A stretch of 7,087 bases of DNA, taken from an uncultured Collinsella sp. (lineage in GTDB: Bacteria > Actinomycetota > Coriobacteriia > Coriobacteriales > Coriobacteriaceae). The first letter of the stretch is position 1, and every line of letters begins with the position of its first letter. The translations under genes and the position numbers were made by a program. Of this stretch, positions 1-6,953 are shown piece by piece. The stretch spans positions 1-7,087 of the forward strand of contig CAUBMI010000079.1 of NCBI GenBank assembly GCA_958436995.1, written 5' to 3'. The notes beneath the pieces were generated by a model that saw only the letters and a program-made list of their open reading frames with translations, searched no databases and was not told where the DNA came from.

Positions 1-1
1 A

Positions 2-38
2 CGCAAAGAAGGCCACTTAATGTGGCCTTCGTCTTGCG
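2..38 (-). terminator. Probable intrinsic terminator of the operon
   Basis: A 9-bp perfect stem (8-16 with 22-30) encloses a 5-base loop (17-21). A further 5-bp stem (2-6 with 34-38) extends it after a small internal loop. Read on the minus strand, the main stem is followed by TTCTTT, a modest U-tract. It lies about 60 bases beyond the stop codon of the TsaB-RimI-TsaD gene, where the operon should end. The U-tract is weak and the window ends at base 1, so efficiency is uncertain. On the plus strand the flank is less T-rich, so action on a convergent transcript is less likely. Confidence 0.72.
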
Positions 39-100
39 CAGGACTGTAGAGCAGGAAACCTTATATCCGGCCCCTCCGTCCGGGGACCGCGCCGTACCAG

Positions 101-2485
101 CTACAGCGTCATGTTTGGATCGGCGTCGACGTCGAACGGCGAGATTCCTCCTCGGTCGAATTTACGGCGGGCAACCTCTGCGATCATGGCGGCGTTGTCG
201 GTGCACGCCGAAAGCGGTGGCACCGTTACGCGGATCCCCTGACGCCCGAGCTTCTTGATCATCATCTCGCGCAGATGCGGATTAGCCGAGACACCACCGC
301 CGATGCAATACTCCTTGCACCCGGTGGCGTGCAGGGCGTTTTTGGCCTTCTTGTACTGCACGTCAAAGACCGCCGCCTCAAACGAGGCCGCTAGGTCGGG
401 CAGGTGAATCGTGCGCCCGGCCTTGGTCTCCTGCTCGATGTAGAGCGTCACCGCCGTCTTGAGGCCCGAAAGCGAGAAGCGATAGTCCCCCCTGCTGTTA
501 AGCGCACGGGGGAAATCGATCGCCTTGGGGTTGCCCGTCTCGGCAAGCTTGGAGATGATAGGGCCTCCGGGATAGCCAAGACCCAGTGCCTTTGCCACCT
601 TGTCGAAGGCTTCGCCCACGGCGTCGTCGAGCGTCTCGCCAAGCACTTCATAGTCGCCCCATGCCTTTACGTGCACGAGCATGGTGTGCCCGCCCGAAAC
701 GAGCGTAAAGATAAACGGGGGCTTGAGATCGGGCTGCGCCAGCAGGTTGGCGAACAGATGGCCCTCCAGATGGTTGACGCACACGAGCGGCTTGCCGGCG
801 GCATAGGCAAAGCCCTTGGCGAAGGCGACGCCCACTACCAGAGCACCCACCAGGCCCGGACCCTGTGTCACGCCAACAGCGGCGAGTTCGCTCGGCGCGA
901 TGGCTCCGCCCTCAAGACCAAGCGATGCCGCGGCATCCTCGAGCGCCGCATCCACGACACTCACAATCACCTCAACGTGTTTGCGCGAGGCGATCTCGGG
1001 CACCACGCCGCCAAAGCGGGCGTGAAAATCAATCTGTGTCGACACCTGGTTGGCCAGCATATTGCCATCCGCATCGATAATCGCCACGGCCGTCTCGTCG
1101 CAGGAGCTCTCGATTGCGAGCACTAGGCGGCGGCGCTCAATTTCGGCACGCTCCCCCTCGGAGCGCCCAGGCGCAGGCAGCGGCCATACGCGCTGCTCTG
1201 CCGCCGTCGGCTCGGGCGAAGCATTATCGACCGGAAGCACGAGGGGAAGTGGGGCCGTCATGACGATGGCGTCCTTGCCGGCACCGTAATAGCCACGACG
1301 ACGGCCAGCCTCGGTAAAGCCCAGAGCGTTATAAAGCGCGATCGCTCCCTCGTTACCGTCCTCGACCTCGAGCGAAGCCGTAGTGCAGCCGAGCATCTGG
1401 GCATCATAGCTCACGTGCGACAGCAGCTTGCGGGCAATGCCCTCACGGCGATGTGCCGGGTCGACGGCGACATCCAGAATCTGCACATCACCGTCCACGA
1501 CCATACCGCCGGCAAGGCCCAGCAGCTTGCCGTCGTCGTGTGCCACCCACCAACTACGCGGCGCAGCGACGTCCTCGCCCAGTTCGGACAGGAACATGCC
1601 CGGCGTCCACGCCTCGTGTCCGGCACCTTCAAAGCAGGCGGCCTCCAGCGCGCTCGCGCCCTCGGCATCCGCCGCGCCCATGGGACGGAACTGCAGATGA
1701 CGACCGGCGAGCTCATCGGCAACGCCCGTAATTTCGCTGTGCGCACTCTCGGCAAGACCAAGACGCTTGCGCTCGTTTTCCTCGGCATCCGAAAGGCGCG
1801 TGTAAATCGGCAGGACGCGGGCCGGATCGCCGTCGCCCGCAGCGTGCGCGAGCAGCAAGCCCTCGCCCGAAGGCCACCACAGGTCGCGCTCCACGCAGCG
1901 GGCGGTCTCGTCCTCACCCAGCAGCTTGCCATAGCGCACAAGACCGTCACCGGTCAGCTGAACCTGGTCCCAGTCCGCTGCTTGGCGCCACTCATCGAGC
2001 GCCACGGCGGCCTTGACCACGTGTTCGCGCTCAAATTGACGCTCGGGACCCTCATCGACCAGCATATACAGCGCCGGATATACCTCACCGCGCATAGCAT
2101 CGGCCAAGATACCAAGCTTGCCACGCACGCCAGCCTTCCACGCCGTCCAAGCGCAAGCGTCAAGCGTCGACACGCCCAGCAGCGGAACATTGGCACCACA
2201 TGCGAGGCCCTTGGCAGTGGAGATGCCGATGCGCACGCCCGTAAACGACCCCGGGCCGCGGCCGACCACGTAGCAACCAACATCGCTGCGATTCAGACCG
2301 GCTTGAGCCAGCACGCCATCAACGGTATTCACGAGCTCAACGTTGGCGTGACGGCGACACATGTGGTCGCCACTCGCGAGCTTCGTCTCGCCCGTCTGCC
2401 CATCAATCCAGCTTGCCGCGCAGGCAAGCATGTCGGTCGAGGTATCGAGCGCCACCACCAGCGCGTTGTCGTTATGCAAGCTCAT
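101..2485 (-). CDS. tsaB-rimI-tsaD: TsaB-RimI-TsaD triple fusion (tRNA t6A synthesis plus protein N-acetyltransferase)
   Basis: One uninterrupted 794-codon frame carries three proteins that are usually separate. Residues ~8-245 are TsaB, the dimerisation partner of TsaD (LDTST near 13-17, GRGPGSFTGVRIG at 75-87). Residues ~263-412 are a RimI-type GNAT acetyltransferase: acetyl-CoA loop RREGIA at 346-351, LEVEDGN at 372-378, and E373 and Y385 aligning with catalytic Glu103/Tyr115 of Salmonella RimI. Residues ~413-451 are a Pro/Ala/Glu-rich linker. Residues ~453-794 are TsaD, which transfers threonylcarbamoyl from its AMP adduct to tRNA A37: ESSCDET from 459, metal ligands H572/H576 in NHLEGH and D763 in CTDNAA, SGGHT at 597-601, GGGVSAN at 729-735. 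I chose ATG at 2483-2485 (AAGG 9 bases upstream) over an in-frame TTG at 2501-2503. It overlaps tsaE by 14 bases, suggesting translational coupling. The RimI substrate, classically the N-terminal alanine of ribosomal protein S18, is inferred. Confidence 0.95.
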   Translation of the reverse strand: MSLHNDNALVVALDTSTDMLACAASWIDGQTGETKLASGDHMCRRHANVELVNTVDGVLAQAGLNRSDVGCYVVGRGPGSFTGVRIGISTAKGLACGANVPLLGVSTLDACAWTAWKAGVRGKLGILADAMRGEVYPALYMLVDEGPERQFEREHVVKAAVALDEWRQAADWDQVQLTGDGLVRYGKLLGEDETARCVERDLWWPSGEGLLLAHAAGDGDPARVLPIYTRLSDAEENERKRLGLAESAHSEITGVADELAGRHLQFRPMGAADAEGASALEAACFEGAGHEAWTPGMFLSELGEDVAAPRSWWVAHDDGKLLGLAGGMVVDGDVQILDVAVDPAHRREGIARKLLSHVSYDAQMLGCTTASLEVEDGNEGAIALYNALGFTEAGRRRGYYGAGKDAIVMTAPLPLVLPVDNASPEPTAAEQRVWPLPAPGRSEGERAEIERRRLVLAIESSCDETAVAIIDADGNMLANQVSTQIDFHARFGGVVPEIASRKHVEVIVSVVDAALEDAAASLGLEGGAIAPSELAAVGVTQGPGLVGALVVGVAFAKGFAYAAGKPLVCVNHLEGHLFANLLAQPDLKPPFIFTLVSGGHTMLVHVKAWGDYEVLGETLDDAVGEAFDKVAKALGLGYPGGPIISKLAETGNPKAIDFPRALNSRGDYRFSLSGLKTAVTLYIEQETKAGRTIHLPDLAASFEAAVFDVQYKKAKNALHATGCKEYCIGGGVSANPHLREMMIKKLGRQGIRVTVPPLSACTDNAAMIAEVARRKFDRGGISPFDVDADPNMTL

Positions 2486-2978
2486 CTTGTACAGCCTTAT
2501 CAATCAAATGGGAAAGCTCCATTGCGCGGTCACCGTGCGCCTCGAGCGTTATCGTTCGCACATCGCTATCGCCCTCATCACGCTTGAGCGTCACCGAAAG
2601 ATACTCATCCGTCAGCTCGTCCTGGAATTGTTCGCCCCATTCCAGCAGGCAAGCACCCTCATAGCCCAGCACATCGAAAATGCCCGTATCCTCGAGCTCG
2701 TAGGCATGCTCCAGGCGGTATAGATCAAAGTGAAACAGCGGAATACGACCTTGATCGTGAACGGCCATGAGCGCAAACGTAGGGCTCGTAACCATATGCC
2801 CATCGCCCAGCCCGCGCGAGACGCCCTTGGTAAAGTGAGTTTTGCCCACTCCCAGGCCACCGGTCAGGATGAGCACATCGCCGTCCTCAAGGCACGGTGC
2901 AATTAGCTCGCCAAAGTACTCCGTATCGGCAGCGCAAGTCGTTTTGTAAGTACCTACCCCCAGGCGCTCCAGGGACAT
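2472..2978 (-). CDS. tsaE: tRNA t6A biosynthesis ATPase TsaE
   Basis: This 168-residue P-loop protein has the usual TsaE length. TsaE binds the TsaB-TsaD heterodimer in the cytoplasm, and its ATPase activity is needed for repeated cycles of tRNA A37 threonylcarbamoylation. Visible motifs are the Walker A loop GGLGVGKT at 40-47 (K46, T47), the switch-like TSPTF at 64-68, HFDLYRL at 83-89 and EWGE at 113-116, all characteristic of the family. The ATG at 2976-2978 is preceded by AAGGAG with a 5-base spacer. The gene lies 12 bases after the uracil-DNA glycosylase stop and overlaps its TsaB/TsaD partner downstream by 14 bases, so the interacting proteins are made from adjoining, probably coupled cistrons. 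No oddities seen. Confidence 0.96.
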   Translation of the reverse strand: MSLERLGVGTYKTTCAADTEYFGELIAPCLEDGDVLILTGGLGVGKTHFTKGVSRGLGDGHMVTSPTFALMAVHDQGRIPLFHFDLYRLEHAYELEDTGIFDVLGYEGACLLEWGEQFQDELTDEYLSVTLKRDEGDSDVRTITLEAHGDRAMELSHLIDKAVQDELA

Positions 2979-2990
2979 ATATGCTCCTTA

Positions 2991-3611
2991 TTATTCCGAG
3001 GCGTCCTCTGGTGCGGGATGTCGCCCCAGATAGTCGCCCAGCATCTTAAAGTCTTCCTCCAGCAGCTCCTGCCACGCTGGATTGCGTAGCGCTGCTGCCG
3101 GATGGAAAGTGGGCATCACCACAAAGTGCCCCATCTGATGGAACCTGCCGCGCAGCTTGGTAATGCCGATCTCGGTCTTGAGCACAAAGTGCGTTGCGGG
3201 GTTGCCGAGCGTCACGATGATATCGGGCCAGATGCTTCGAATCTGCTCGCGCAAAAACGGTGAGCAAGCCAGCACTTCCTCGGGGCGCGGATTGCGGTTT
3301 CCCGGCGGGCGGCACTTAAGCACGTTGGCAATGTAGACGTCTTCGCGTTTGAGCCCCGCCAGCGACAAAATGCCGTTGAGGTCCTCGCCTGCCGCCCCCA
3401 CAAAGGGCTCGCCCTGCAAATCCTCATTACGGCCCGGCGCCTCGCCAATAAACATCACGCGAGCGCGGGGGCTTCCCACGCCAAACACGATGTTGTGGCG
3501 CGACTGGTAAAGCTGGCAAAGGTGACAATCGCCCAGAACGGCCTCGATCTCCTCGAGTGCGACCTCACGCGGCGCCTGATGGCTATGGCCGGGAATGTGC
3601 ATGACGCCCAT
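2991..3611 (-). CDS. udg: Family 4 (UDGa) iron-sulfur uracil-DNA glycosylase
   Basis: This 206-residue enzyme removes uracil from DNA by cleaving the N-glycosidic bond, starting base-excision repair of deaminated cytosine. Four cysteines suited to a [4Fe-4S] cluster are C29, C32, C100 and C116 (C-x2-C and C-x15-C, the family 4 pattern). Motif A is GEAPG at 56-60 followed by GEPFVG at 67-72, and motif B is HPAAALR at 170-176. The segment LKCRPPGNRNP at 98-108 is typical of UDGa; the RRIH-type insertion of UdgX is absent. I chose the ATG at 3609-3611 because AGGAG sits 5 bases upstream; an ATG at 3659 would overlap alr by 40 bases without a visible binding site. The gap to alr is 8 bases. Older annotations call this family SPO1 DNA polymerase-related. 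It has no obvious functional tie to its neighbours. Confidence 0.94.
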   Translation of the reverse strand: MGVMHIPGHSHQAPREVALEEIEAVLGDCHLCQLYQSRHNIVFGVGSPRARVMFIGEAPGRNEDLQGEPFVGAAGEDLNGILSLAGLKREDVYIANVLKCRPPGNRNPRPEEVLACSPFLREQIRSIWPDIIVTLGNPATHFVLKTEIGITKLRGRFHQMGHFVVMPTFHPAAALRNPAWQELLEEDFKMLGDYLGRHPAPEDASE

Positions 3612-3616
3612 AGCGA

Positions 3617-3621
3617 CTCCT
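3617..3621 (-). promoter_or_regulatory. Ribosome binding site that decides the glycosylase start
   Basis: AGGAG on the minus strand lies 5 bases before the ATG at 3609-3611 and overlaps the alr stop codon (3620-3622). A ribosome finishing alr thus ends on the binding site of the next gene. This supports the 206-residue start over upstream alternatives. Confidence 0.8.
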
Positions 3622-4765
3622 ACACGTAGACCTTGTCGAGACGCATACCAAAGCCGCAAGCGACCTCGTAGTTAATCGTGCCGCGTAGGCGCGCCATCTC
3701 GTCCATGGTAATCTCGGCATCTCCATCGCGGCCGACAATGATCATCTCGTCACCATACTCGGCCTCGGGAATCTCATGCGCCGGGTTGGACTGAATGGCG
3801 ACCATAAACTGGTCCATGCAGATATTGCCCACCTGACGCACACGCTCGCCGCGATACAGCACGTCCATACGATTGGAAAGCGTACGCGAAAGGCCATCGG
3901 CATAACCGATCGGAAGGGTGCAGATCTGAACGCGCGTGCGCGGTACGCGGTAGGTAAAGCCGTAGCCCACGCCCTCGCCCATCGCAGGATGCGCCACGCG
4001 CGTCACACGCGCGTGGACGCTCATGACGGGATCAAGCTGCATCACGCGACCACTCAGCTCACATGGCTGCAGACCATACAAACCGATGCCGGCACGAATC
4101 ATGTCAAAGTGCATTGAAGAATCGAGCATCGAGGACGGCGTATTGGCACAATGCACGATACCGCATTCAAAACCTGCGTCCTTAATGGCCTGAACGGCCT
4201 CGGTAAAACGCTGGCACTGCAGCTTGTAGTCCCAACCCGAAGGTTCATCGGCCGTGGCAAAGTGCGTAAATACGCCGTCGCACTGGATGCCGCGATGGAA
4301 ACTGATGCCGCGTACAAAGTCGAGCACCTGTGTGTAGTGAACACCGATACGATTCATGCCCGTCTCGATGGCAAGATGGTACTTGCCCACCTTGCCCGCC
4401 GCGACGGCGCATTCGCCATACGCAAGAGCAAAATCGGACGTATAGACCGAGGGCATGATATCGAATTCGAGCAATGCAGGAATAGCCTCGATAGGCGGCT
4501 CACTTAGAATCAGGACGGGCTTAGTAATCCCGCCCTGACGGAGCCCAACGCCCTCGTTAACCGTCGCCACGGCAAACATGTCGGCACCGGCCGAATACAT
4601 GATCTTGGCACACTCAACAGCTCCATGACCATAAGCATCGGCCTTGACCACGCAGCACAGGCGCTGACGCGGATTCAACAAGTTCTTATAGGCCCTCGTG
4701 TTGCGACGGAGCGCCCCGCGGTCGATCTCGACCCAGGACCAGCGCGTCAAATCGGCTTTATTCAT
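3620..4765 (-). CDS. alr: Alanine racemase
   Basis: This 381-residue pyridoxal-phosphate enzyme interconverts L- and D-alanine in the cytoplasm and supplies D-alanine for peptidoglycan. The N-terminal TIM barrel carries the PLP lysine K41 in VVKADAYGHG (39-48). R139 follows GMN, and R224 in MIRAGIGLYG (222-231) matches the arginine that contacts the PLP ring nitrogen in this fold III family. The C-terminal beta domain holds the second catalytic residue Y268 in VGYGFTYR (266-273) and the conserved ICMDQ at 315-319 (M317, D318). Length is normal. The ATG at 4763-4765 is two bases after the nnr stop codon (TAA-TC-ATG), and no close Shine-Dalgarno sequence is visible, so translation probably depends on reinitiation after nnr. 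Alr beside acpS/nnr upstream and t6A genes downstream is a familiar actinobacterial arrangement. Confidence 0.97.
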   Translation of the reverse strand: MNKADLTRWSWVEIDRGALRRNTRAYKNLLNPRQRLCCVVKADAYGHGAVECAKIMYSAGADMFAVATVNEGVGLRQGGITKPVLILSEPPIEAIPALLEFDIMPSVYTSDFALAYGECAVAAGKVGKYHLAIETGMNRIGVHYTQVLDFVRGISFHRGIQCDGVFTHFATADEPSGWDYKLQCQRFTEAVQAIKDAGFECGIVHCANTPSSMLDSSMHFDMIRAGIGLYGLQPCELSGRVMQLDPVMSVHARVTRVAHPAMGEGVGYGFTYRVPRTRVQICTLPIGYADGLSRTLSNRMDVLYRGERVRQVGNICMDQFMVAIQSNPAHEIPEAEYGDEMIIVGRDGDAEITMDEMARLRGTINYEVACGFGMRLDKVYV

Positions 4766-4767
4766 GA

Positions 4768-6384
4768 TTAGTCATCCGACCCTTCGTCCATGATTCCCAG
4801 ATCTTCGAGCGCATCCTTTGCCGCCAGCTCCATGGCAGGACCGATCAAGTCGATAAGATCGGTCGCGATGACGCTCTTCTCACCATACTCCGTCGCCGCG
4901 GCAAAACCGGCGTAGCTGTGAAGTGCGACGGCGTACGAATACAGCAACTCCCAACGATCCATCTCGTCGCGCATGGTGGCAAGCGTGCCGGCCAAAATAC
5001 CCGCGAGAACATCACCCGAACCGGCAGTTGCCAGAGAAGCCGGACCCGAGAGCGGCAGCAGCACACGCTCAACGCCACAGATAGCCGTCGTCGGCCCCTT
5101 GGCAATGACCACCAGATTGTCGGAGCCTGCAGCCCAGACAACCTTCTGCGCGGCCGCAATCGCGGTACCAAGGTCGTTCACCTCGTCACCGGCAACCAGG
5201 CGCGAAAGCTCACGATAGTGCGGCGTCATAACCAACGGCTGCTCGCGGCGATACATCTCGGGGTTACTATCAATACCGTCAATGGCAATCTTAGCAAGGC
5301 AGTTGAGTGCATCGGCGTCCAAAATTAGCGGTACATCAAGCTCGAGCAAGCCCGAAACCACCTGCATAGCGCCGGCAGACGTCGTCATACCGGGACCGCA
5401 CAGCACGCAGCTGTACTTCTTTGCGATCTCGCACACCGTCATGCGCGCAGCGGCGCCAAAGGAGCCGCGGGAATCAGACGGAATAGCAAAGACCGGAATC
5501 GAAGGAAGTGCCATGCGAATGAGATTGGCGCAGGCGTCAGGAGCCGCGACTGCCACGTAACCAGCACCCGCGCGAGCTGCAGACTTGGCCGCCATAATGG
5601 CAGCACCAGGATATTGCGCAGATCCGGCGACAATAAGCACGGAGCCACGGGAATACTTATCGATATTCGATGGTAGCGGAGCAAAGTAATCAACTAAGTC
5701 ACCGGGCTCGACAATCTCGGCGGCGTGGTCGACATCATCGATGACCTCGTCAAGACGGTCGTAAAGATTGCCGCAGATCAAATCGCCAGCATACTCAGGA
5801 CCATCAGCGCTATACAGACCAATCTTGGGCGCAATCATCGTCACCGTGCGCTCGGCACGAATGCAGTCGTCATCAACAACGCCCGTCTCTGCATTCAGGC
5901 CCGAGGGGACATCAATGGATACGACACAATCGGCGCATTCATTGACCGTAGGAATCCAAATGGAGAACGGCGCACGCAGATTCCCGTGGAAACCGGTACC
6001 AAAAATGGCATCGACAACAACATCGGCCTTATCGATCAAAACCTCGAGTTCATCACGCGAGGGGCCGACGCAAACGTGCACATCGCGGCCGGCAGTACGA
6101 CGAGCAACATGACGTGCCAGAGCAGCAGGAATCTCATCCGGTTCAACCGGAGAAACGATATCCACGTCCACACCCTTATGGCTCAGGATATCGGCGGCAA
6201 CCCAACCGTCGCCGCCATTATTACCAAAACCGACCAAAACGAGAACCCGATCGGGATTGAGCTTCAAGACCTCGTTAGCGGCAAACTCACCCGCTAGCTC
6301 CATAAGCTCGGCCTTCGAAGTCCCTTCGCGTTCGATGATATCCTCGAGACGAACGACTTCTTCGGTACTCAAAACCGGTTTCAT
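4768..6384 (-). CDS. nnr: Bifunctional NAD(P)H-hydrate epimerase / ADP-dependent dehydratase
   Basis: This 538-residue enzyme repairs hydrated, inactive NADH and NADPH (NAD(P)HX). The N-terminal YjeF_N domain (~1-220) interconverts the R and S epimers; it shows GNNGGDG at 54-60, DAIFGTG at 125-131 and DVPSG at 158-162. The C-terminal ribokinase-like domain (~235-520) dehydrates S-NAD(P)HX using ADP in this bacterial family; it shows YPGAA at 258-262, DADALN at 356-361, TPHYREL at 387-393, KGPT at 429-432 and ATAGSGDVLAG at 452-462 with the probable catalytic D458. Both domains appear complete. Two motifs deviate from the commoner forms as I recall them: TPHYRE for TPHPGE, and SGPASLA for a GNPGMA-like stretch. 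The ATG at 6382-6384 directly abuts the acpS stop codon, and its AGGAG (6390-6394) lies within the last acpS codons, implying coupled translation. Confidence 0.96.
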   Translation of the reverse strand: MKPVLSTEEVVRLEDIIEREGTSKAELMELAGEFAANEVLKLNPDRVLVLVGFGNNGGDGWVAADILSHKGVDVDIVSPVEPDEIPAALARHVARRTAGRDVHVCVGPSRDELEVLIDKADVVVDAIFGTGFHGNLRAPFSIWIPTVNECADCVVSIDVPSGLNAETGVVDDDCIRAERTVTMIAPKIGLYSADGPEYAGDLICGNLYDRLDEVIDDVDHAAEIVEPGDLVDYFAPLPSNIDKYSRGSVLIVAGSAQYPGAAIMAAKSAARAGAGYVAVAAPDACANLIRMALPSIPVFAIPSDSRGSFGAAARMTVCEIAKKYSCVLCGPGMTTSAGAMQVVSGLLELDVPLILDADALNCLAKIAIDGIDSNPEMYRREQPLVMTPHYRELSRLVAGDEVNDLGTAIAAAQKVVWAAGSDNLVVIAKGPTTAICGVERVLLPLSGPASLATAGSGDVLAGILAGTLATMRDEMDRWELLYSYAVALHSYAGFAAATEYGEKSVIATDLIDLIGPAMELAAKDALEDLGIMDEGSDD

Positions 6385-6924
6385 CTATGCTCCTAGCGTA
6401 TCTTGCGAAGCATCGCCCAGGTGCTCCGTCAATGCTGAATTCTGCAGCTGCTCGAGCTCATCTAATACAGAGCGAGCCTCTTTAAATGTCTGCGCAACGC
6501 GTTTCTTGTTGCTCACTTTTTCTTCCTTAGGCTTAGGTCGAGCATCTTCGGTAATGGCGATGGCATTCGCAACGGCCAAGTCTCCCGTAAGCGTAATGGA
6601 AAGAGCGACCTCAACAACGCCCAGTTCTTGAGCGATCTCGAGAGCACGGCCCGAAAGCAGCGCCTTCGGTTTGCCGAGTTTATCACGCGTTACCGAAACA
6701 TCCTTGCGACCCACGCCTTGACTAAAACCCGTGCCGAGAGCTTTAAGCACCGCCTCGCGCGAAGCAAAGCGGCTCGCATAGTGAGCAGCGGGACGCGATG
6801 ATGCATCGCAATACGCACGCTCTTCTTCGGTAAACACACGCCGAGCAAACGACGGCGTCTTTTCAAGAATTGATTTCATGCGGGAAATCTCGACGATATC
6901 AACGCCGATACCAGCTTCAGCCAT
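6385..6924 (-). CDS. acpS: Holo-[acyl-carrier-protein] synthase with C-terminal tail
   Basis: AcpS moves 4'-phosphopantetheine from coenzyme A to a serine of apo-ACP, activating it for fatty acid synthesis. The core fits residues 1-127: GIGVDIVEISR at 5-15 with Mg-binding D9, and RFASREAVLKALGTG at 52-66 with Mg-binding E57 and K61. In SITLTGDLAVA (109-119), residue L112 replaces the histidine found at this place in Bacillus subtilis AcpS; E. coli also lacks that histidine. Residues ~128-179 form an extra charged tail (basic at 129-142, then a Glu/Leu-rich helix-like stretch at 145-168); family members are usually about 120-130 residues. I chose ATG 6922-6924, giving 179 residues, because a perfect GGAGGTGA lies just upstream. 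An in-frame ATG at 6934-6936 overlaps that binding site and would add MEVN. This is the first gene of the operon. Confidence 0.93.
   Translation of the reverse strand: MAEAGIGVDIVEISRMKSILEKTPSFARRVFTEEERAYCDASSRPAAHYASRFASREAVLKALGTGFSQGVGRKDVSVTRDKLGKPKALLSGRALEIAQELGVVEVALSITLTGDLAVANAIAITEDARPKPKEEKVSNKKRVAQTFKEARSVLDELEQLQNSALTEHLGDASQDTLGA
6390..6394 (-). promoter_or_regulatory. Ribosome binding site of nnr inside the end of acpS
   Basis: AGGAG on the minus strand is read within the final acpS codons and stands 5 bases before the nnr ATG. The acpS stop codon (6385-6387) lies between it and the start, so termination of acpS and initiation of nnr occur at the same spot. Confidence 0.75.
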
Positions 6925-6926
6925 GT

Positions 6927-6934
6927 TCACCTCC
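6927..6934 (-). promoter_or_regulatory. Very strong ribosome binding site of acpS
   Basis: GGAGGTGA on the minus strand is complementary over eight bases to the usual 3' end of 16S rRNA. It is followed by AC and ATG (6922-6924). It fixes the start of acpS at the second of two in-frame ATGs, since the first (6934-6936) overlaps the site. Confidence 0.85.
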
Positions 6935-6953
6935 ATATCGCACAGACTAAGTT

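Noticed and set aside
71..85. Small CCCC/GGGG hairpin just downstream of the fusion gene
   Set aside because: Only four base pairs with a 7-base loop and no U-tract; the hairpin at 2-38 is the better terminator.
1411..1950. Open frame of 179 codons on the minus strand in another frame inside the fusion gene
   Set aside because: Arg/Ala/Cys/Trp-rich composition without motifs; a frame shadow of the TsaB-RimI coding sequence.
2486..2503. TTG start at 2501-2503 for the fusion gene
   Set aside because: Weak start codon with no suitably spaced Shine-Dalgarno sequence; the ATG at 2483-2485 begins close to the TsaB core as expected.
1415..2587. Long open frame on the plus strand (390 codons) opposite the TsaB/RimI part of the fusion gene
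   Set aside because: It lies antisense to a gene with clear conserved motifs, shows no recognisable domain, and long antisense frames are expected in G+C-rich coding DNA. The same applies to plus-strand frames at 404-1126, 3776-4117, 4918-5328 and 5725-6297.
2991..3611. Glycosylase as UdgX, the uracil-crosslinking variant
   Set aside because: The RRIH-type insertion characteristic of UdgX is missing and the usual UDGa segment is present.
3612..3659. Glycosylase start at the upstream ATG 3657-3659
   Set aside because: It would overlap alr by 40 bases and has no visible ribosome binding site, while the ATG at 3609-3611 has AGGAG at ideal spacing and gives a normal N-terminus.
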